Shown one piece after another: positions 38,301 to 46,342 of a stretch of 64,000 nucleotides of DNA. The stretch covers positions 1 to 64,000 of the forward strand of contig JABHAA010000019.1 of NCBI GenBank assembly GCA_018674495.1. Direction: 5' to 3'. Both the position numbers and the translations under genes were made by a program. The notes under the pieces are model-generated. The model did not search any database. It saw only the letters and a list, made by a program, of their open reading frames with translations, and was not told where the DNA came from. Positions within the stretch are counted from its first letter, which is position 1, and every line of letters begins with the position of its first letter. The DNA is from Rhodospirillaceae bacterium (GTDB lineage: Bacteria; Pseudomonadota; Alphaproteobacteria; Rhodospirillales; UBA2165).

Positions 38301-38519
38301 CTGACCAGCATCAGCGGCATGGCGCCGTTGGTCATATTCCCGGGCGCCGGCTCGGAATTGTACCGGGGACTAGGATCGGTGGTGATCGGCGGATTGGCGC
38401 TTTCGGCGGTGTTGACGTTGCTTATCATACCGCCGTTGCTGGGTCTGTTCACGGCAGCCCTTAAGTCCAAGGCGCGGACCGATACTGGCGTGCAACCGGC
38501 CGCAGCAGCAAGCGGTTAG
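35322..38519 (+). CDS. RND efflux transporter permease (AcrB-like)
   Basis: A 1065-residue inner-membrane pump with two repeats of six TM helices and large periplasmic loops. N-terminus IKRPTAVISVVLMILLGG is typical. In TM4 the relay region is GMVVDAAIVVLENI, so the second Asp of AcrB (D408) is Ala; in TM10 it is GIVVNNAILLVH, so Lys940 is Asn. That relay pattern is unlike AcrB but occurs in other RND subgroups. GGAGTAGG precedes the ATG. The operon contains no outer-membrane TolC-type gene and no adjacent TetR repressor. Substrate unknown. Confidence 0.93.
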   Translation: MPLIQLAIKRPTAVISVVLMILLGGVVALLNIPIQLTPDTRKPLLTIFTAWPGASTLEVEREITNRQEDALRGIEGLDKVESASRDSGNRVVLEFDIATNMDRALMLVSNRLSNVNGIPSDAREPRIRTRDAEDNPIAWFSVTSKPGNKNKVYAYGRLLEDVVQDRLERIRGVGLVNVWGGRRKELRIIVDPQRMARFGLTITEVAAALRGANVSISAGDVEEGKRRYVVRTDNELSSLERVNALVLRSRLDPANGRISRVTVADLAKVEYDLVETDTQIRANTKESIIVNVIRDTGVNVIDVMKRIRAETKFLNDGPLKDAGLVMTQVHDDTIYINSAIGLVQQNIIVGGLLAALVLLIFLRSLRATLIVSLAIPISVIGSFVAMAALGRSINVISLAGIAFAVGMVVDAAIVVLENIYRHRQLGDTATEAAAKGAGQVWGAIFVSAATTVMVFVPILIMDLEVGQLFRDIAVAISVSVILSLIVSITVIPSLSNILLKRDVKDATSAFRLPVIDHLAKWFAQFVLAYTRKVVSSKTLSVLVVTVICGVAGTATWAFLPKLEYLPEGNRNLLIARIMPPAGYNLNAIVKMAQTAESHISPYFKNNRTSQAGQAGSEKPPEIDRFWFIIRRGFTLAAAAAVDPARIKDLVPIVRRAVFAEPGSRGFVRQTSLFGRGFGGGRNIDLDISGPNLNDIVNVASRVMPSIIRTFPRSQGHQWRAVPGLKLLSPEVRVKPDPQRLADVGMTARELGESIDAFNDGIKVAEVTIDGGLTDLMVRGPYKQINQTQGIDNIPVVTRSGHVLPASSLSRIEVTSSPDQIRHLDRERNITIRIGPSRDMPLELAMETVRDKIIEPLTKQGLPAGIRMRMSGTADELTKTFDSMVINLVAALIIVYLVMAILFESFVYPFIIMFSVPLATAGGIGGLALLNQFNFQALDMLTLLGFVILIGIVVNNAILLVHQTLVHVRAEHMAPTDAILEATRNRLRPIFMSTLTSISGMAPLVIFPGAGSELYRGLGSVVIGGLALSAVLTLLIIPPLLGLFTAALKSKARTDTGVQPAAAASG

Positions 38520-38540
38520 ACTTCGAAGGGGACCCGGGGG

Positions 38541-39590
38541 ATGTTGTTCCGCCAATTGTTTGATAGCGCATCTTGCACCTACACCTATTTGCTGAGCGCC
38601 GGCGAGGGCGGCGAGGCGTTGATCATCGATCCTGTTCTCGATCACCTTGAGCGCTACCTGCAATTGCTCGAAGAGCTGGACCTGACCCTGGCCAAGGCCA
38701 TCGACACCCATGTCCATGCCGATCACATCTCGGCAATCGGTGCGCTCCGCGACAAGACCGCTTGCGTTACCATGATGGGGCGACAAAGCAGCGTCGATGT
38801 GGTTTCCATGCGCATCGATGATGGCGACAAGATCGAGATCGAGGGCGTAGCCTTGGATGCGATCTATACGCCGGGCCATACGGACGATTCTTATTGTTTC
38901 GCCATGCCGGGCCGGGTGTTCACCGGCGATACCTTGTTGATCCGGGGCACCGGGCGAACCGATTTCCAGCATGGCAATGCTCTGTCGGGGTACGATTCCC
39001 TGTTCAACAAGCTGTTGAAATTACCGGACGAAACCCTGGTCTATCCCGGCCATGATTACAAAGGCGACACGGTCAGCACAATCGGCGAGGAACGCCGCTT
39101 CAATCCCAGGCTGCAAGTGGCAACCGCCGAGGCTTATGCGGACATTATGGACGATCTCGGCCTGCCCGACCCGAAATTGATGGATGTGGCGGTACCGGCA
39201 AACATGAAAATGGGCATGCGCCAAGCGGATGCGGAAATCGCCGAGCGCAGCCTTAACCCGGGCGACGCGCAAAAGCGCCTGCATAGCGGCGACACCATTT
39301 TTGTCGATCTTCGCGAAAGCGGCGAGCGCACGAAGGCCGGCGTCATTGCCGGATCGGTACATGTGCCCTATCAGCAATTGAGCGATTTTATCAAACCCGG
39401 CGGTGCGCTCGCGGCGTTGGCCGGCCAGGATGACGCGCCGATGCTTCTCTACTGCGCCTATGGCGAACGCTCGGCGCTGGCCTTAAAAACTATGCGGGTT
39501 GCCGGTTTCAAGAATATCCGGCATCTGGCCGGCGGCATCGATGCCTGGATCAATTCCGGCGCGCCCCTGGAGGCGACGGAAGCCGGCTAG
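38541..39590 (+). CDS. persulfide dioxygenase-like metallo-hydrolase fused to a rhodanese
   Basis: A 349-residue cytoplasmic protein. The N-terminal domain (about 1-230) is an ETHE1-like metallo-beta-lactamase fold with DTHVHADHISAIGALR and the later YTPGHTDDSYCF and YPGHDY, matching non-heme-iron persulfide dioxygenases. The C-terminal domain (about 245-345) is a rhodanese with active loop YCAYGERSALA (Cys). Such fusions oxidise sulfane sulfur (glutathione persulfide) and move sulfur on. AAGGGG precedes the ATG, 21 bp after the RND pump stop, suggesting co-transcription with an efflux system; why is unclear. Confidence 0.87.
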   Translation: MLFRQLFDSASCTYTYLLSAGEGGEALIIDPVLDHLERYLQLLEELDLTLAKAIDTHVHADHISAIGALRDKTACVTMMGRQSSVDVVSMRIDDGDKIEIEGVALDAIYTPGHTDDSYCFAMPGRVFTGDTLLIRGTGRTDFQHGNALSGYDSLFNKLLKLPDETLVYPGHDYKGDTVSTIGEERRFNPRLQVATAEAYADIMDDLGLPDPKLMDVAVPANMKMGMRQADAEIAERSLNPGDAQKRLHSGDTIFVDLRESGERTKAGVIAGSVHVPYQQLSDFIKPGGALAALAGQDDAPMLLYCAYGERSALALKTMRVAGFKNIRHLAGGIDAWINSGAPLEATEAG

Positions 39591-39602
39591 ACAAATGTCG
39601 CG

Positions 39603-40625
39603 CTAGCTGATCCGTGCATAGCGGGCGATACCGCCCTCCAAGGTGCGCACCAATTTGCCCTCCAATTCCAGATAACGAAGATGCGCCAAGGTCTCGCCGA
39701 TGGCAAAGAAGGCCTGGTGGGCGTCCAGCTCGCGGGTGAACAATTGCCCGGACACTTCGAACGCGGTCATTGGCGCGGTGCATATGTCGAGGGTTTTGGC
39801 CAATCGTTCCTGGTGGTGATGGTCATAATCGTCCAGGCGCGCATGCAATCCGGTGAACGGCTGGTGATGGCTGGGCAGCACCGCGGCATCGGCACTAAGC
39901 GCCCGAAATTGCTGGTTGCTGTCCAGGAAATCATGCAAGGGATTGCCCGTCGGCTGGTGGCTTTGCAACAAAATGGCCGGCGTAATGCGCGGCAAAACCT
40001 GGTCGCCGGCGATCAGGATGTTCAAGGCTTCCGAATACAGGCAGGCCTGCTCGAAGGCGTGGCCCAGCCCGACGATAACGCGCCAATCAACGCCGCCCAT
40101 ATGGATAACCGATCCGGCGCGGAGGCAGGTGAAACTGGACGGCACGGGCGCATAAAGGTTGTAGATGTTGGAAAACTGCCGGGCGCCGCCGGTGGCAAAT
40201 TCAAGACTGCATCCGTTTTCCTGGAAATGGCGCTGATAGAGATCGCCGTCGTAGGCGCTTTCCAGACTGAGCAATCGGCCCATACCCCATTCGCCGCGGG
40301 TGGTGACAAACTCGGCCCCCCACTCTGCCGCCAGCCAGCCGGCCAGCCCCATATGATCCGGATGGCAATGGGTGCAGACAATACGCCGCAGCGGCTTTTT
40401 GGCGAATGTGTTGCTGAAAATTTGCCCCCAAATATCCAAAACCACGTCATTTTTGATGCCGCAATCGATCAGCGTCCAGCCGTCGTCATCCTCGGCCAGC
40501 CACAGATTGATGTGATCGAGGGCGTAAGGAAGCGGCATGCGCAGCCAGTAAAGCCGCTCGGCCACTTGCGTCAGGCAACCCGGCTCCGGCACGGCCAAGG
40601 GCAGATGCTCGATTGCAGCGTTCAT
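39603..40625 (-). CDS. MBL-fold metallo-hydrolase, LACTB2-like
   Basis: 340 residues. Zn-ligand motif THCHPDHMGLAGWL (near 120), a later AGDQVLPRITP, and a C-terminal winged-helix-like tail (LRYLELEGKLVRTLEGG), a layout shared with LACTB2-like hydrolases. It converges tail to tail with the persulfide dioxygenase gene (stops 13 bp apart). The substrate is unknown. Confidence 0.8.
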   Translation of the reverse strand: MNAAIEHLPLAVPEPGCLTQVAERLYWLRMPLPYALDHINLWLAEDDDGWTLIDCGIKNDVVLDIWGQIFSNTFAKKPLRRIVCTHCHPDHMGLAGWLAAEWGAEFVTTRGEWGMGRLLSLESAYDGDLYQRHFQENGCSLEFATGGARQFSNIYNLYAPVPSSFTCLRAGSVIHMGGVDWRVIVGLGHAFEQACLYSEALNILIAGDQVLPRITPAILLQSHQPTGNPLHDFLDSNQQFRALSADAAVLPSHHQPFTGLHARLDDYDHHHQERLAKTLDICTAPMTAFEVSGQLFTRELDAHQAFFAIGETLAHLRYLELEGKLVRTLEGGIARYARIS

Positions 40626-40851
40626 GGGCGCGCCGCGCGGTTTATGGGGGATTGGTAAGGCACGGGCTAACGACTATCACCGGCCCCGGCCAAGGGCAAT
40701 CGCATTTGGGTTGGCGGCGCGGTCCAAAAATATTTGAATTCACAGCAAGTTTATCCAAAATACGTGGCAAATGTATTAAGGTAGTCCCGTGTAATTATGG
40801 CAGTGTTTGTAAATCAAACCTGTCGGCATTTGACCAGGGGAGAGTGCGAAC

Positions 40852-41505
40852 ATGACCTTCATGAAAACGACAATATTGGCCGGCACATTCGTTTTGGTGG
40901 GCGCATCGCTTGGCGCCGCGGCAGAAAAACCGATGGGATTTTTCATCACCAGCGCCGGTATCGGCAATGGTGGAAATCTTGGCGGTCTTACCGGGGCTGA
41001 TGCCCAATGCACGAAATTGGCGACGGCTGCTGGCTCGAAGGGGCGTACGTGGCGGGCCTATCTCAGCACCCAGCCCGACGGGAAACAAATCAAACGCGGA
41101 AAATCGGCGCGTGACAGGATCGGTTCGGGCCCTTGGTATAACGCCATCGGCGAATTGATAGCCGTTGACTTGGATCAGCTTCACCTGAGCCCCAATCTGG
41201 TCAAGCGAACGGCGCTTGACGAAAATGGCAAACGCATTAAAGGCCGCGGCGATAAGCCGAACATGCACGATATTCTGACCGGCTCGAAAGCCGACGGCAC
41301 CGCCTATTTCCCTTGGGAAAAGGGCGATCATACCTGTGGCAATTGGACCAGTTCGGGGGAAGGCAGTGCCCAAGTCGGACACCATGATCGCCATGGCGGC
41401 GGCAACACATCTTGGAATTCCACACATCCTACTCGCGGATGCAGCCAGAAGGGATTGCAAAGCACTGGCGGGGCAGGGCTGTTATATTGCTTTGCGGCTG
41501 ATTAG
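40852..41505 (+). CDS. secreted lectin/endostatin-like protein
   Basis: A 217-residue protein with a signal peptide (about residues 1-23, cleavage near GAAAEK). Mature region: GFFITSAGIGNGGNLGGLTGADAQC, RTWRAYLST, RDRIGSGPWYN, HDILTGSKADG, CGNWTSSGEG and a C-terminal RGCSQKGLQSTGGAGLLYCF. This set of Trp, Gly and four paired-looking Cys is that of a bacterial secreted family annotated as lectin-like (C-type-lectin/endostatin fold). I am moderately sure of the family and do not know a ligand. A strong GGGGAGAG ribosome binding site precedes ATG 40852. Confidence 0.6.
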   Translation: MTFMKTTILAGTFVLVGASLGAAAEKPMGFFITSAGIGNGGNLGGLTGADAQCTKLATAAGSKGRTWRAYLSTQPDGKQIKRGKSARDRIGSGPWYNAIGELIAVDLDQLHLSPNLVKRTALDENGKRIKGRGDKPNMHDILTGSKADGTAYFPWEKGDHTCGNWTSSGEGSAQVGHHDRHGGGNTSWNSTHPTRGCSQKGLQSTGGAGLLYCFAAD

Positions 41506-41656
41506 AAATATCGGCGCCGGGAGTTCTGCTTGTAAACCGCTGAACGGCGGCTTTTGCCCCAAGCCGAGTTAAATTGGATTTAAGTAAAGTTCACCGAGGT
41601 TCAATAAAACCCCGGCGGATACGCACGGCATAATCAAATATCCATCATGGATCCTG

Positions 41657-42436
41657 TTACTTCACTGGCGCCTTTAAATCAGGGTTCATCAGGTATTTGG
41701 ATTGGGTCGGCCACGCCAATTTCGAAACCTTCAATCGCCGAGCGACGATAATGGTTGAGGCGTTCTCCGGGGCGACGAACCGCTCGATCCCGGGAATTTC
41801 GATCAAATCTGGTGCAAACCTGTCCCCTGCTGTCGCGGCCATGAATTCCAGCTTGAAATCATTTTGCCCATAAAAATCAATGAACAGTGTCGGATTGATA
41901 TTGTAAAATCCGTGATTGAACATTGACAACGGCGCGTAGTGGCAAACGTAACCGTCCTGCTTGAGCGCCATGGCTGTATTCTTTAAGGCTTGGCCTATAT
42001 TGCAGCAGTGCTCAATCGTTCCGGGATCCAGAAGGAAATCAAACTGCTCGACCAAGTCTTCCGGCAGCGGATCATTGAGATCGACCACCCGCTCTATTGC
42101 GCGTGAATTTACAATATCTATGTATTCGCAAGTTACACCGATCAGCGAAAAAAAATGATCGCTATCGATCACTTGCGAAATTTTATCTGAAAAACCATGC
42201 CATGCGAGGATCGCGGCAGAATCATCCCGGTATGATAACTGGCTGGCAATTTCGATGCCGAACAGTTCTTCGACAACGCCTTTCTCAACCAAAATGTCCG
42301 GGTAGCCTAAAGAGAGCATTCTTAGGCCTCGATCCTTTTTCTGGACCACCTCGGCAAGAACACTCAGTTGTGGTTTCAGCAATGCCATTGAATTAGTGCA
42401 ATTTTTATGTCGATCAAATATCCCCAATCCGATCAT
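41657..42436 (-). CDS. probable SAM-dependent methyltransferase-like protein
   Basis: 259 residues, no signal peptide. A central segment FDFLLDPGTIEHCCNIGQALKN followed by MALKQDGYVCHYAPLSMFNHGFYN looks like the D/E-containing middle and the post-motif region of class I methyltransferases as seen in polysaccharide-gene clusters. The usual glycine-rich motif I is not obvious (RMLSLGYPDIL), so the fold assignment is tentative. Start could be ATG 42436 or the internal Met at 42388; neither has a good ribosome binding site. The gene is isolated. Confidence 0.4.
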   Translation of the reverse strand: MIGLGIFDRHKNCTNSMALLKPQLSVLAEVVQKKDRGLRMLSLGYPDILVEKGVVEELFGIEIASQLSYRDDSAAILAWHGFSDKISQVIDSDHFFSLIGVTCEYIDIVNSRAIERVVDLNDPLPEDLVEQFDFLLDPGTIEHCCNIGQALKNTAMALKQDGYVCHYAPLSMFNHGFYNINPTLFIDFYGQNDFKLEFMAATAGDRFAPDLIEIPGIERFVAPENASTIIVARRLKVSKLAWPTQSKYLMNPDLKAPVK

Positions 42437-42711
42437 AATTTCTCAGTTGGATTACCAGGGCTTAGCCTATCCCATAATAGTATTGGGAGCGGTGCATGGA
42501 AACGACTTGTTTTTCGCATGGCCAGTCATTTTATCCGGGAATTGTCGCCTCCGCCCCGAAATGATGGTCTGCGGAACCATGTCCGTAAAGCAGGATAAAT
42601 AGCGGAGAAATGAGATTTTACGAGGTTTGTCGGATCCGCTGAAACCGACCGACATGTGATCAAACAAAAATTTGTTGGCCGCCCGGCACTGACCGGCCCA
42701 ATTGGCCAATA
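42437..42711. other. intergenic gap, no feature found
   Basis: 275 bp between two minus-strand genes. No promoter, hairpin with a T tract, or plausible short gene was seen. Confidence 0.5.
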
Positions 42712-43524
42712 TTACTTCGTTGGTCCGACTTTCGAGCGCAACTCGCTCATCATGCGGGCGTTTTCGATTGCGATAGCGCTCTGATCGGCAAACATCTGCG
42801 CCAGTTGAACGGTCTTTTCATCAAAGGGCCGCAGTTGCTGGCGATAAATTGTAAAAGCGCCAATCAGGCGTTTCCCCGCCAGCATCGGTATAGCAGTAAA
42901 TGACCGTGCGCCGCCCAAGTCTACGGTCGCACTTCGTAAGGGATCGTCCGTTTTGTAAATCCCTTCGGCCCGGACATCGACGATGTTTACCACCTCGTGG
43001 CTGGCCGCCATGCGGCCAATGGCAGTTTGCGGGCTGGGCAGGAAATCACCCCGCTCGACCCACCATTCGTGAAAGACAGGTGGAATACCTTTGGTATAGG
43101 TCGCCCGGAAGCCGCGATCCACATTGTATTCCAAGAGAAGCCCGAATTCCGCGTCACACAGCTCGAGCGCGAAACCAAGCAGCTTCTCGATAACCTCGTC
43201 GATCCTGCCTTCGGAGCCGCTGATGATCCTGAGCACCTCGCTGAGCGCCCGTTCCCTGCTTATGGCTTCTTCCAAGCTTAGCGCCAGCTCCGAAATCAGC
43301 GCCGCTTGCTCTCCTTCGCTGATGGTGGACGGATTGGCGCCGCCAAGAACCTTATGAAGTTCAAGTTTTGATGAGACGCAAAGCTTCCGATAGATCGCCG
43401 CCAGATGTGTGCGCACGGTTGAAGGCGCGATGCAAAGACGTTCCGCGATAATATGATAGGTATCGCCGCCTGCGTAGGCCTCTGCAATTTCGTGCTCTCG
43501 CGGACTTAAGCTATCTTCACGCAA
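42712..43524 (-). CDS. LuxR-type HTH regulator with C-terminal GAF domain
   Basis: 270 residues. Unusually for LuxR proteins the DNA-binding helix-turn-helix is N-terminal: LSPREHEIAEAYAGGDTYHIIAERL then IAPSTVRTHLAAIYRKL (residues 6-55). A linker helix (about 65-95) and a GAF sensor domain (about 105-260; LLLEYNVDRGF, FTAIPMLAGKRLIGAFTIYRQ, AIAIENAR) follow. The GAF pocket probably binds a small, perhaps aromatic, molecule. TTG start with GGGGATGG upstream. It is divergent from an MFS gene across a region with two 15-bp repeats, so the regulator likely controls both. Confidence 0.85.
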   Translation of the reverse strand: MREDSLSPREHEIAEAYAGGDTYHIIAERLCIAPSTVRTHLAAIYRKLCVSSKLELHKVLGGANPSTISEGEQAALISELALSLEEAISRERALSEVLRIISGSEGRIDEVIEKLLGFALELCDAEFGLLLEYNVDRGFRATYTKGIPPVFHEWWVERGDFLPSPQTAIGRMAASHEVVNIVDVRAEGIYKTDDPLRSATVDLGGARSFTAIPMLAGKRLIGAFTIYRQQLRPFDEKTVQLAQMFADQSAIAIENARMMSELRSKVGPTK

Positions 43525-43566
43525 CGATCATTCCATCCCCAGAGAACACGGTAGTCGCCGACAATA

Positions 43567-43604
43567 CTACAAATGCTGTAGACAAAATACTACAGATGCA
43601 GCAG
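43567..43604. promoter_or_regulatory. two 15-bp imperfect palindromes, candidate operator
   Basis: CTACAAATGCTGTAG (43567-43581; CTACA/TGTAG symmetric) and CTACAGATGCAGCAG (43590-43604), spaced 23 bp, each preceded by AATA. A further half-like ACTGCATAC follows. They lie between the divergent LuxR-GAF and MFS genes. Confidence 0.55.
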
Positions 43605-43693
43605 CCCAATTACTGCATACGGCCGATACAAGGCGCCGGCTATTTGGCATAGCATCCTATTTGATTGGACCGGGCGTTATCGGAGCTAAGACG

Positions 43694-44875
43694 ATGGATA
43701 AACGGCGATGGCTTGTACTATTGGTGGTTTTCGTTGCCCGGACATCGATGGGCTTCCAATTTCAATCCGTTGCTTCGCTATCTCCATTCATTATGAACGA
43801 GCTGGATATCGCATTTGCAACGCTTGGGACGTTGATCGGCTTGTTTATGTTGCCCGGCGTTGCCGTATCCCTGCCGAGCGGGGCCTTGAGCCGCCGCTTT
43901 GCCGACAAGACAATCGCCGTTTGGGGCCTACTTGGCATGGTGGCGGGCGGCGCCATTCTCGGAATTTCAACGGGATTGAACGATGCAATATTGGGACGAT
44001 TGATCAGCGGCGCGGGCGCGGTTCTTCTCAATGTTGTTCTCACCAAGATGGTGGTTGATCGTTTTTCTGACCGGCAACAAATATTTGCCATGTCCCTTCT
44101 GGTGACCAGCTGGCCGTTTGGTATTGGATTGGCGTTGTCGGTGGAGCCTCTGATAGCCGAGGCGGCGACATGGCAGATAGCCATGTGGGTGACTTCGGCA
44201 TTTTGCGCAATCTCTCTTATTTTGATGTGGATGTTTTATCATGATCTGCCAAAACCGGAGACGCATGCCAAATCCGGCATTGCAGGATCGAAAATTTCCC
44301 GCCGGGAAATGTATCTGGTTTCGCTCGTTGGGTTGATTTGGATGCTTTTCAACGTGGGCTATATCTTTGTGGTTAGCTTCACACCGATTTTCCTGTCCGA
44401 GACGGGGGCCTCCCCGGCCGAAGCCGGTATTGTGACCAGCCTCGCAACCTGGACGCTCATCGCTTCGGTACCTTTGGGCGGCTATATGGCTTCGAAATTG
44501 GGGGATGATAAAGTTTGGATGTTTGGCGGATTTATCATGATGGCGGCGGCTATGATCGCACTGCCATATACCTCCACAATAGTTGCAGTTCTGGTCATTG
44601 GAATAGCGGCTGGTCCGCCCGCAGGCGCAATTATGGCGGCCGCGGGATCCGTCTTGCGGCCAAGCAACAGAGGGCTGGGCATGGGCATATTTTATACGTG
44701 GTATTATATCGGCATGGCTGCTTTGCCGTTTGCTGGTGGCCTAGTTCGCGACCTAACCGGCAAACCTGAAGGGATTTTTCTATTTGGCGGATTTATCATG
44801 GGCAGTTGTGCTTTGGTGCTCGTGCTTTTCCGATATGAATTACAACGGCAACCCGCTTATCCGAACGGAGATTAA
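43694..44875 (+). CDS. MFS transporter
   Basis: 393 residues from ATG 43694 (GGAG 8 nt before it), with 12 predicted TM helices. MFS loop signs: SGALSRRFADKTI after TM2 and SKLGDDKVWMFGG between TM8 and TM9. It resembles cyanate/aromatic-acid-type (CynX/NimT-like) carriers more than sugar porters. It is likely induced via the adjacent LuxR-GAF regulator and may import or export the substrate handled by the Rieske enzyme nearby, which is inference. Confidence 0.82.
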   Translation: MDKRRWLVLLVVFVARTSMGFQFQSVASLSPFIMNELDIAFATLGTLIGLFMLPGVAVSLPSGALSRRFADKTIAVWGLLGMVAGGAILGISTGLNDAILGRLISGAGAVLLNVVLTKMVVDRFSDRQQIFAMSLLVTSWPFGIGLALSVEPLIAEAATWQIAMWVTSAFCAISLILMWMFYHDLPKPETHAKSGIAGSKISRREMYLVSLVGLIWMLFNVGYIFVVSFTPIFLSETGASPAEAGIVTSLATWTLIASVPLGGYMASKLGDDKVWMFGGFIMMAAAMIALPYTSTIVAVLVIGIAAGPPAGAIMAAAGSVLRPSNRGLGMGIFYTWYYIGMAALPFAGGLVRDLTGKPEGIFLFGGFIMGSCALVLVLFRYELQRQPAYPNGD

Positions 44876-45017
44876 TTTATAAAAGGCGGACGTTGTTAAC
44901 AATTGGCCTAACAGTTTGCCTCCGACATCACCTGCTCTGGTATGGCGGCCATATTTACCGCCCACGAGGAGAAATTAGCGGATCGAGAGGCTCCCCGACT
45001 GCGCGGAGTTACCCCGA

Positions 45018-46076
45018 CTATTCCGCCGCTTGAGACATTTCGGCGTTCTGCATCTGGTGGATTGCCTGTCGGCCATAGGCAACCGCCTTGTCGTGCTCGC
45101 GCAATATCAGCTTGCGACTGGGGTCTTCGGAAACCGCCTCTTGCTGAGCCTCGATGAACAGCTTGTCCTCCAGGAAGGCTTCCCGGTTTGCTTCATGGAA
45201 CAACGTGTTCGCCTGACCATCTGGCGCCTGGCCGCGTACCGCGCTTGAAAAGAAATAATGGTAGTTGTTTTCGTCGGCCGGTGTTGCCTGATGGAGCAGC
45301 CGAAAGACCAAACCGCCCGGCTTGTTCCGGTCTTCCCGCCCGCCCGTACCGGCGTCATGGCTACCCGCCCATTGCAGAACCGTCCCCGGGGCCACGTATT
45401 CGAACTCACCCCAACGGTCGACTGGCCCCTCAAAATTGCCGGCTGCAACAAATGCAGGAGGCGGGGTCGAGTTCATCATCCAGCGGACAAACTTCGCGCC
45501 GCGCTCGGTCCGGGCAGCCTCCAATTCCGCGACATCTTGCTCGCCCGGATGACCGCCAATGGTGGAAAGGTGCACATACCCGAGATGGGTAAGATCCATC
45601 AAATTATCTATCATGAACATGTAATTGGCGGCAATTTCGTATCGGCCAAAATGGAAATTCCATTCTTCGTCTAAATCGTGATAGGGAAAATCGACGATCT
45701 GACTTTCATCGGCCTGTTCGGCGTCACCTGTCCACACCCAGATCATTTTTTGGCGTTCAACCACTGAAAAAGCGCGGACGTTGTAGGAAGGATTTAGCTG
45801 CTCACCCGGATTATCGACGCACGCCCCGCTGCCGTCGAAGACCAAGCCGTGATAGCCGCATTGGATTCCCTTTTCGACCGGTTTGCCGAGGGACAGCTTA
45901 ACGGCCCGGTGGCAACATCGATCCTCGAGTGCCGCTGCTTGGCCGTCGCCACTTCGAAATATTACCATATGCTCGCCAGCGATCTGCCGAGCGATTGGCC
46001 CGTCATCTAGCTCGTGTGACCAAGCGGCAATGTACCAAGCATTTCGGACCAGGGGTTCCATCGCAAGATTAGACAT
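45018..46076 (-). CDS. Rieske aromatic ring-hydroxylating or O-demethylating oxygenase, alpha subunit
   Basis: 352 residues from ATG 46076 (GAGAGGATGAGA before it). Rieske cluster: CCHRAV (C-X-H) and CGYHGLVFDG (C-X2-H). Mononuclear-iron motif DNLMDLTHLGYVH with the 2-His-1-carboxylate pattern. Length and N-terminus (LVRNAWYIAAW) are those of vanillate O-demethylase VanA-like monooxygenases rather than ring dioxygenases with beta subunits. No reductase gene (VanB-like) is adjacent, so it must borrow one. Co-directional with and downstream of the GntR gene. Confidence 0.87.
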   Translation of the reverse strand: MSNLAMEPLVRNAWYIAAWSHELDDGPIARQIAGEHMVIFRSGDGQAAALEDRCCHRAVKLSLGKPVEKGIQCGYHGLVFDGSGACVDNPGEQLNPSYNVRAFSVVERQKMIWVWTGDAEQADESQIVDFPYHDLDEEWNFHFGRYEIAANYMFMIDNLMDLTHLGYVHLSTIGGHPGEQDVAELEAARTERGAKFVRWMMNSTPPPAFVAAGNFEGPVDRWGEFEYVAPGTVLQWAGSHDAGTGGREDRNKPGGLVFRLLHQATPADENNYHYFFSSAVRGQAPDGQANTLFHEANREAFLEDKLFIEAQQEAVSEDPSRKLILREHDKAVAYGRQAIHQMQNAEMSQAAE

Positions 46077-46342
46077 TCTCATCCTCTCCCAAATTACAAT
46101 ATTCCTATTGGCACGTTTGATACCTAACCGGCTTATACCAAGGATCACTTCACCGAAGTTTAAACGCTGCAGATGGTTATAGACCAGATACGCAGGCAAT
46201 GTCTCTGTTTGGGCTGTTGGCGGGCCTCTCAGTGCGCAAATCCTACGTCTGCTTTGCTCCCGGACTTCCAAGCCAATTACGCTTAACGTCTGCAATTAAC
46301 CCATTGCAGGCTTTTAATTTCCATCATCCCCGATTGGTCCAG
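46077..46342. other. gap upstream of the Rieske gene
   Basis: 266 bp. Holds the GAGAGG ribosome binding site of the Rieske gene near its left end. I see no clear sigma70 pair, hairpin with T tract, or short gene. Confidence 0.4.
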
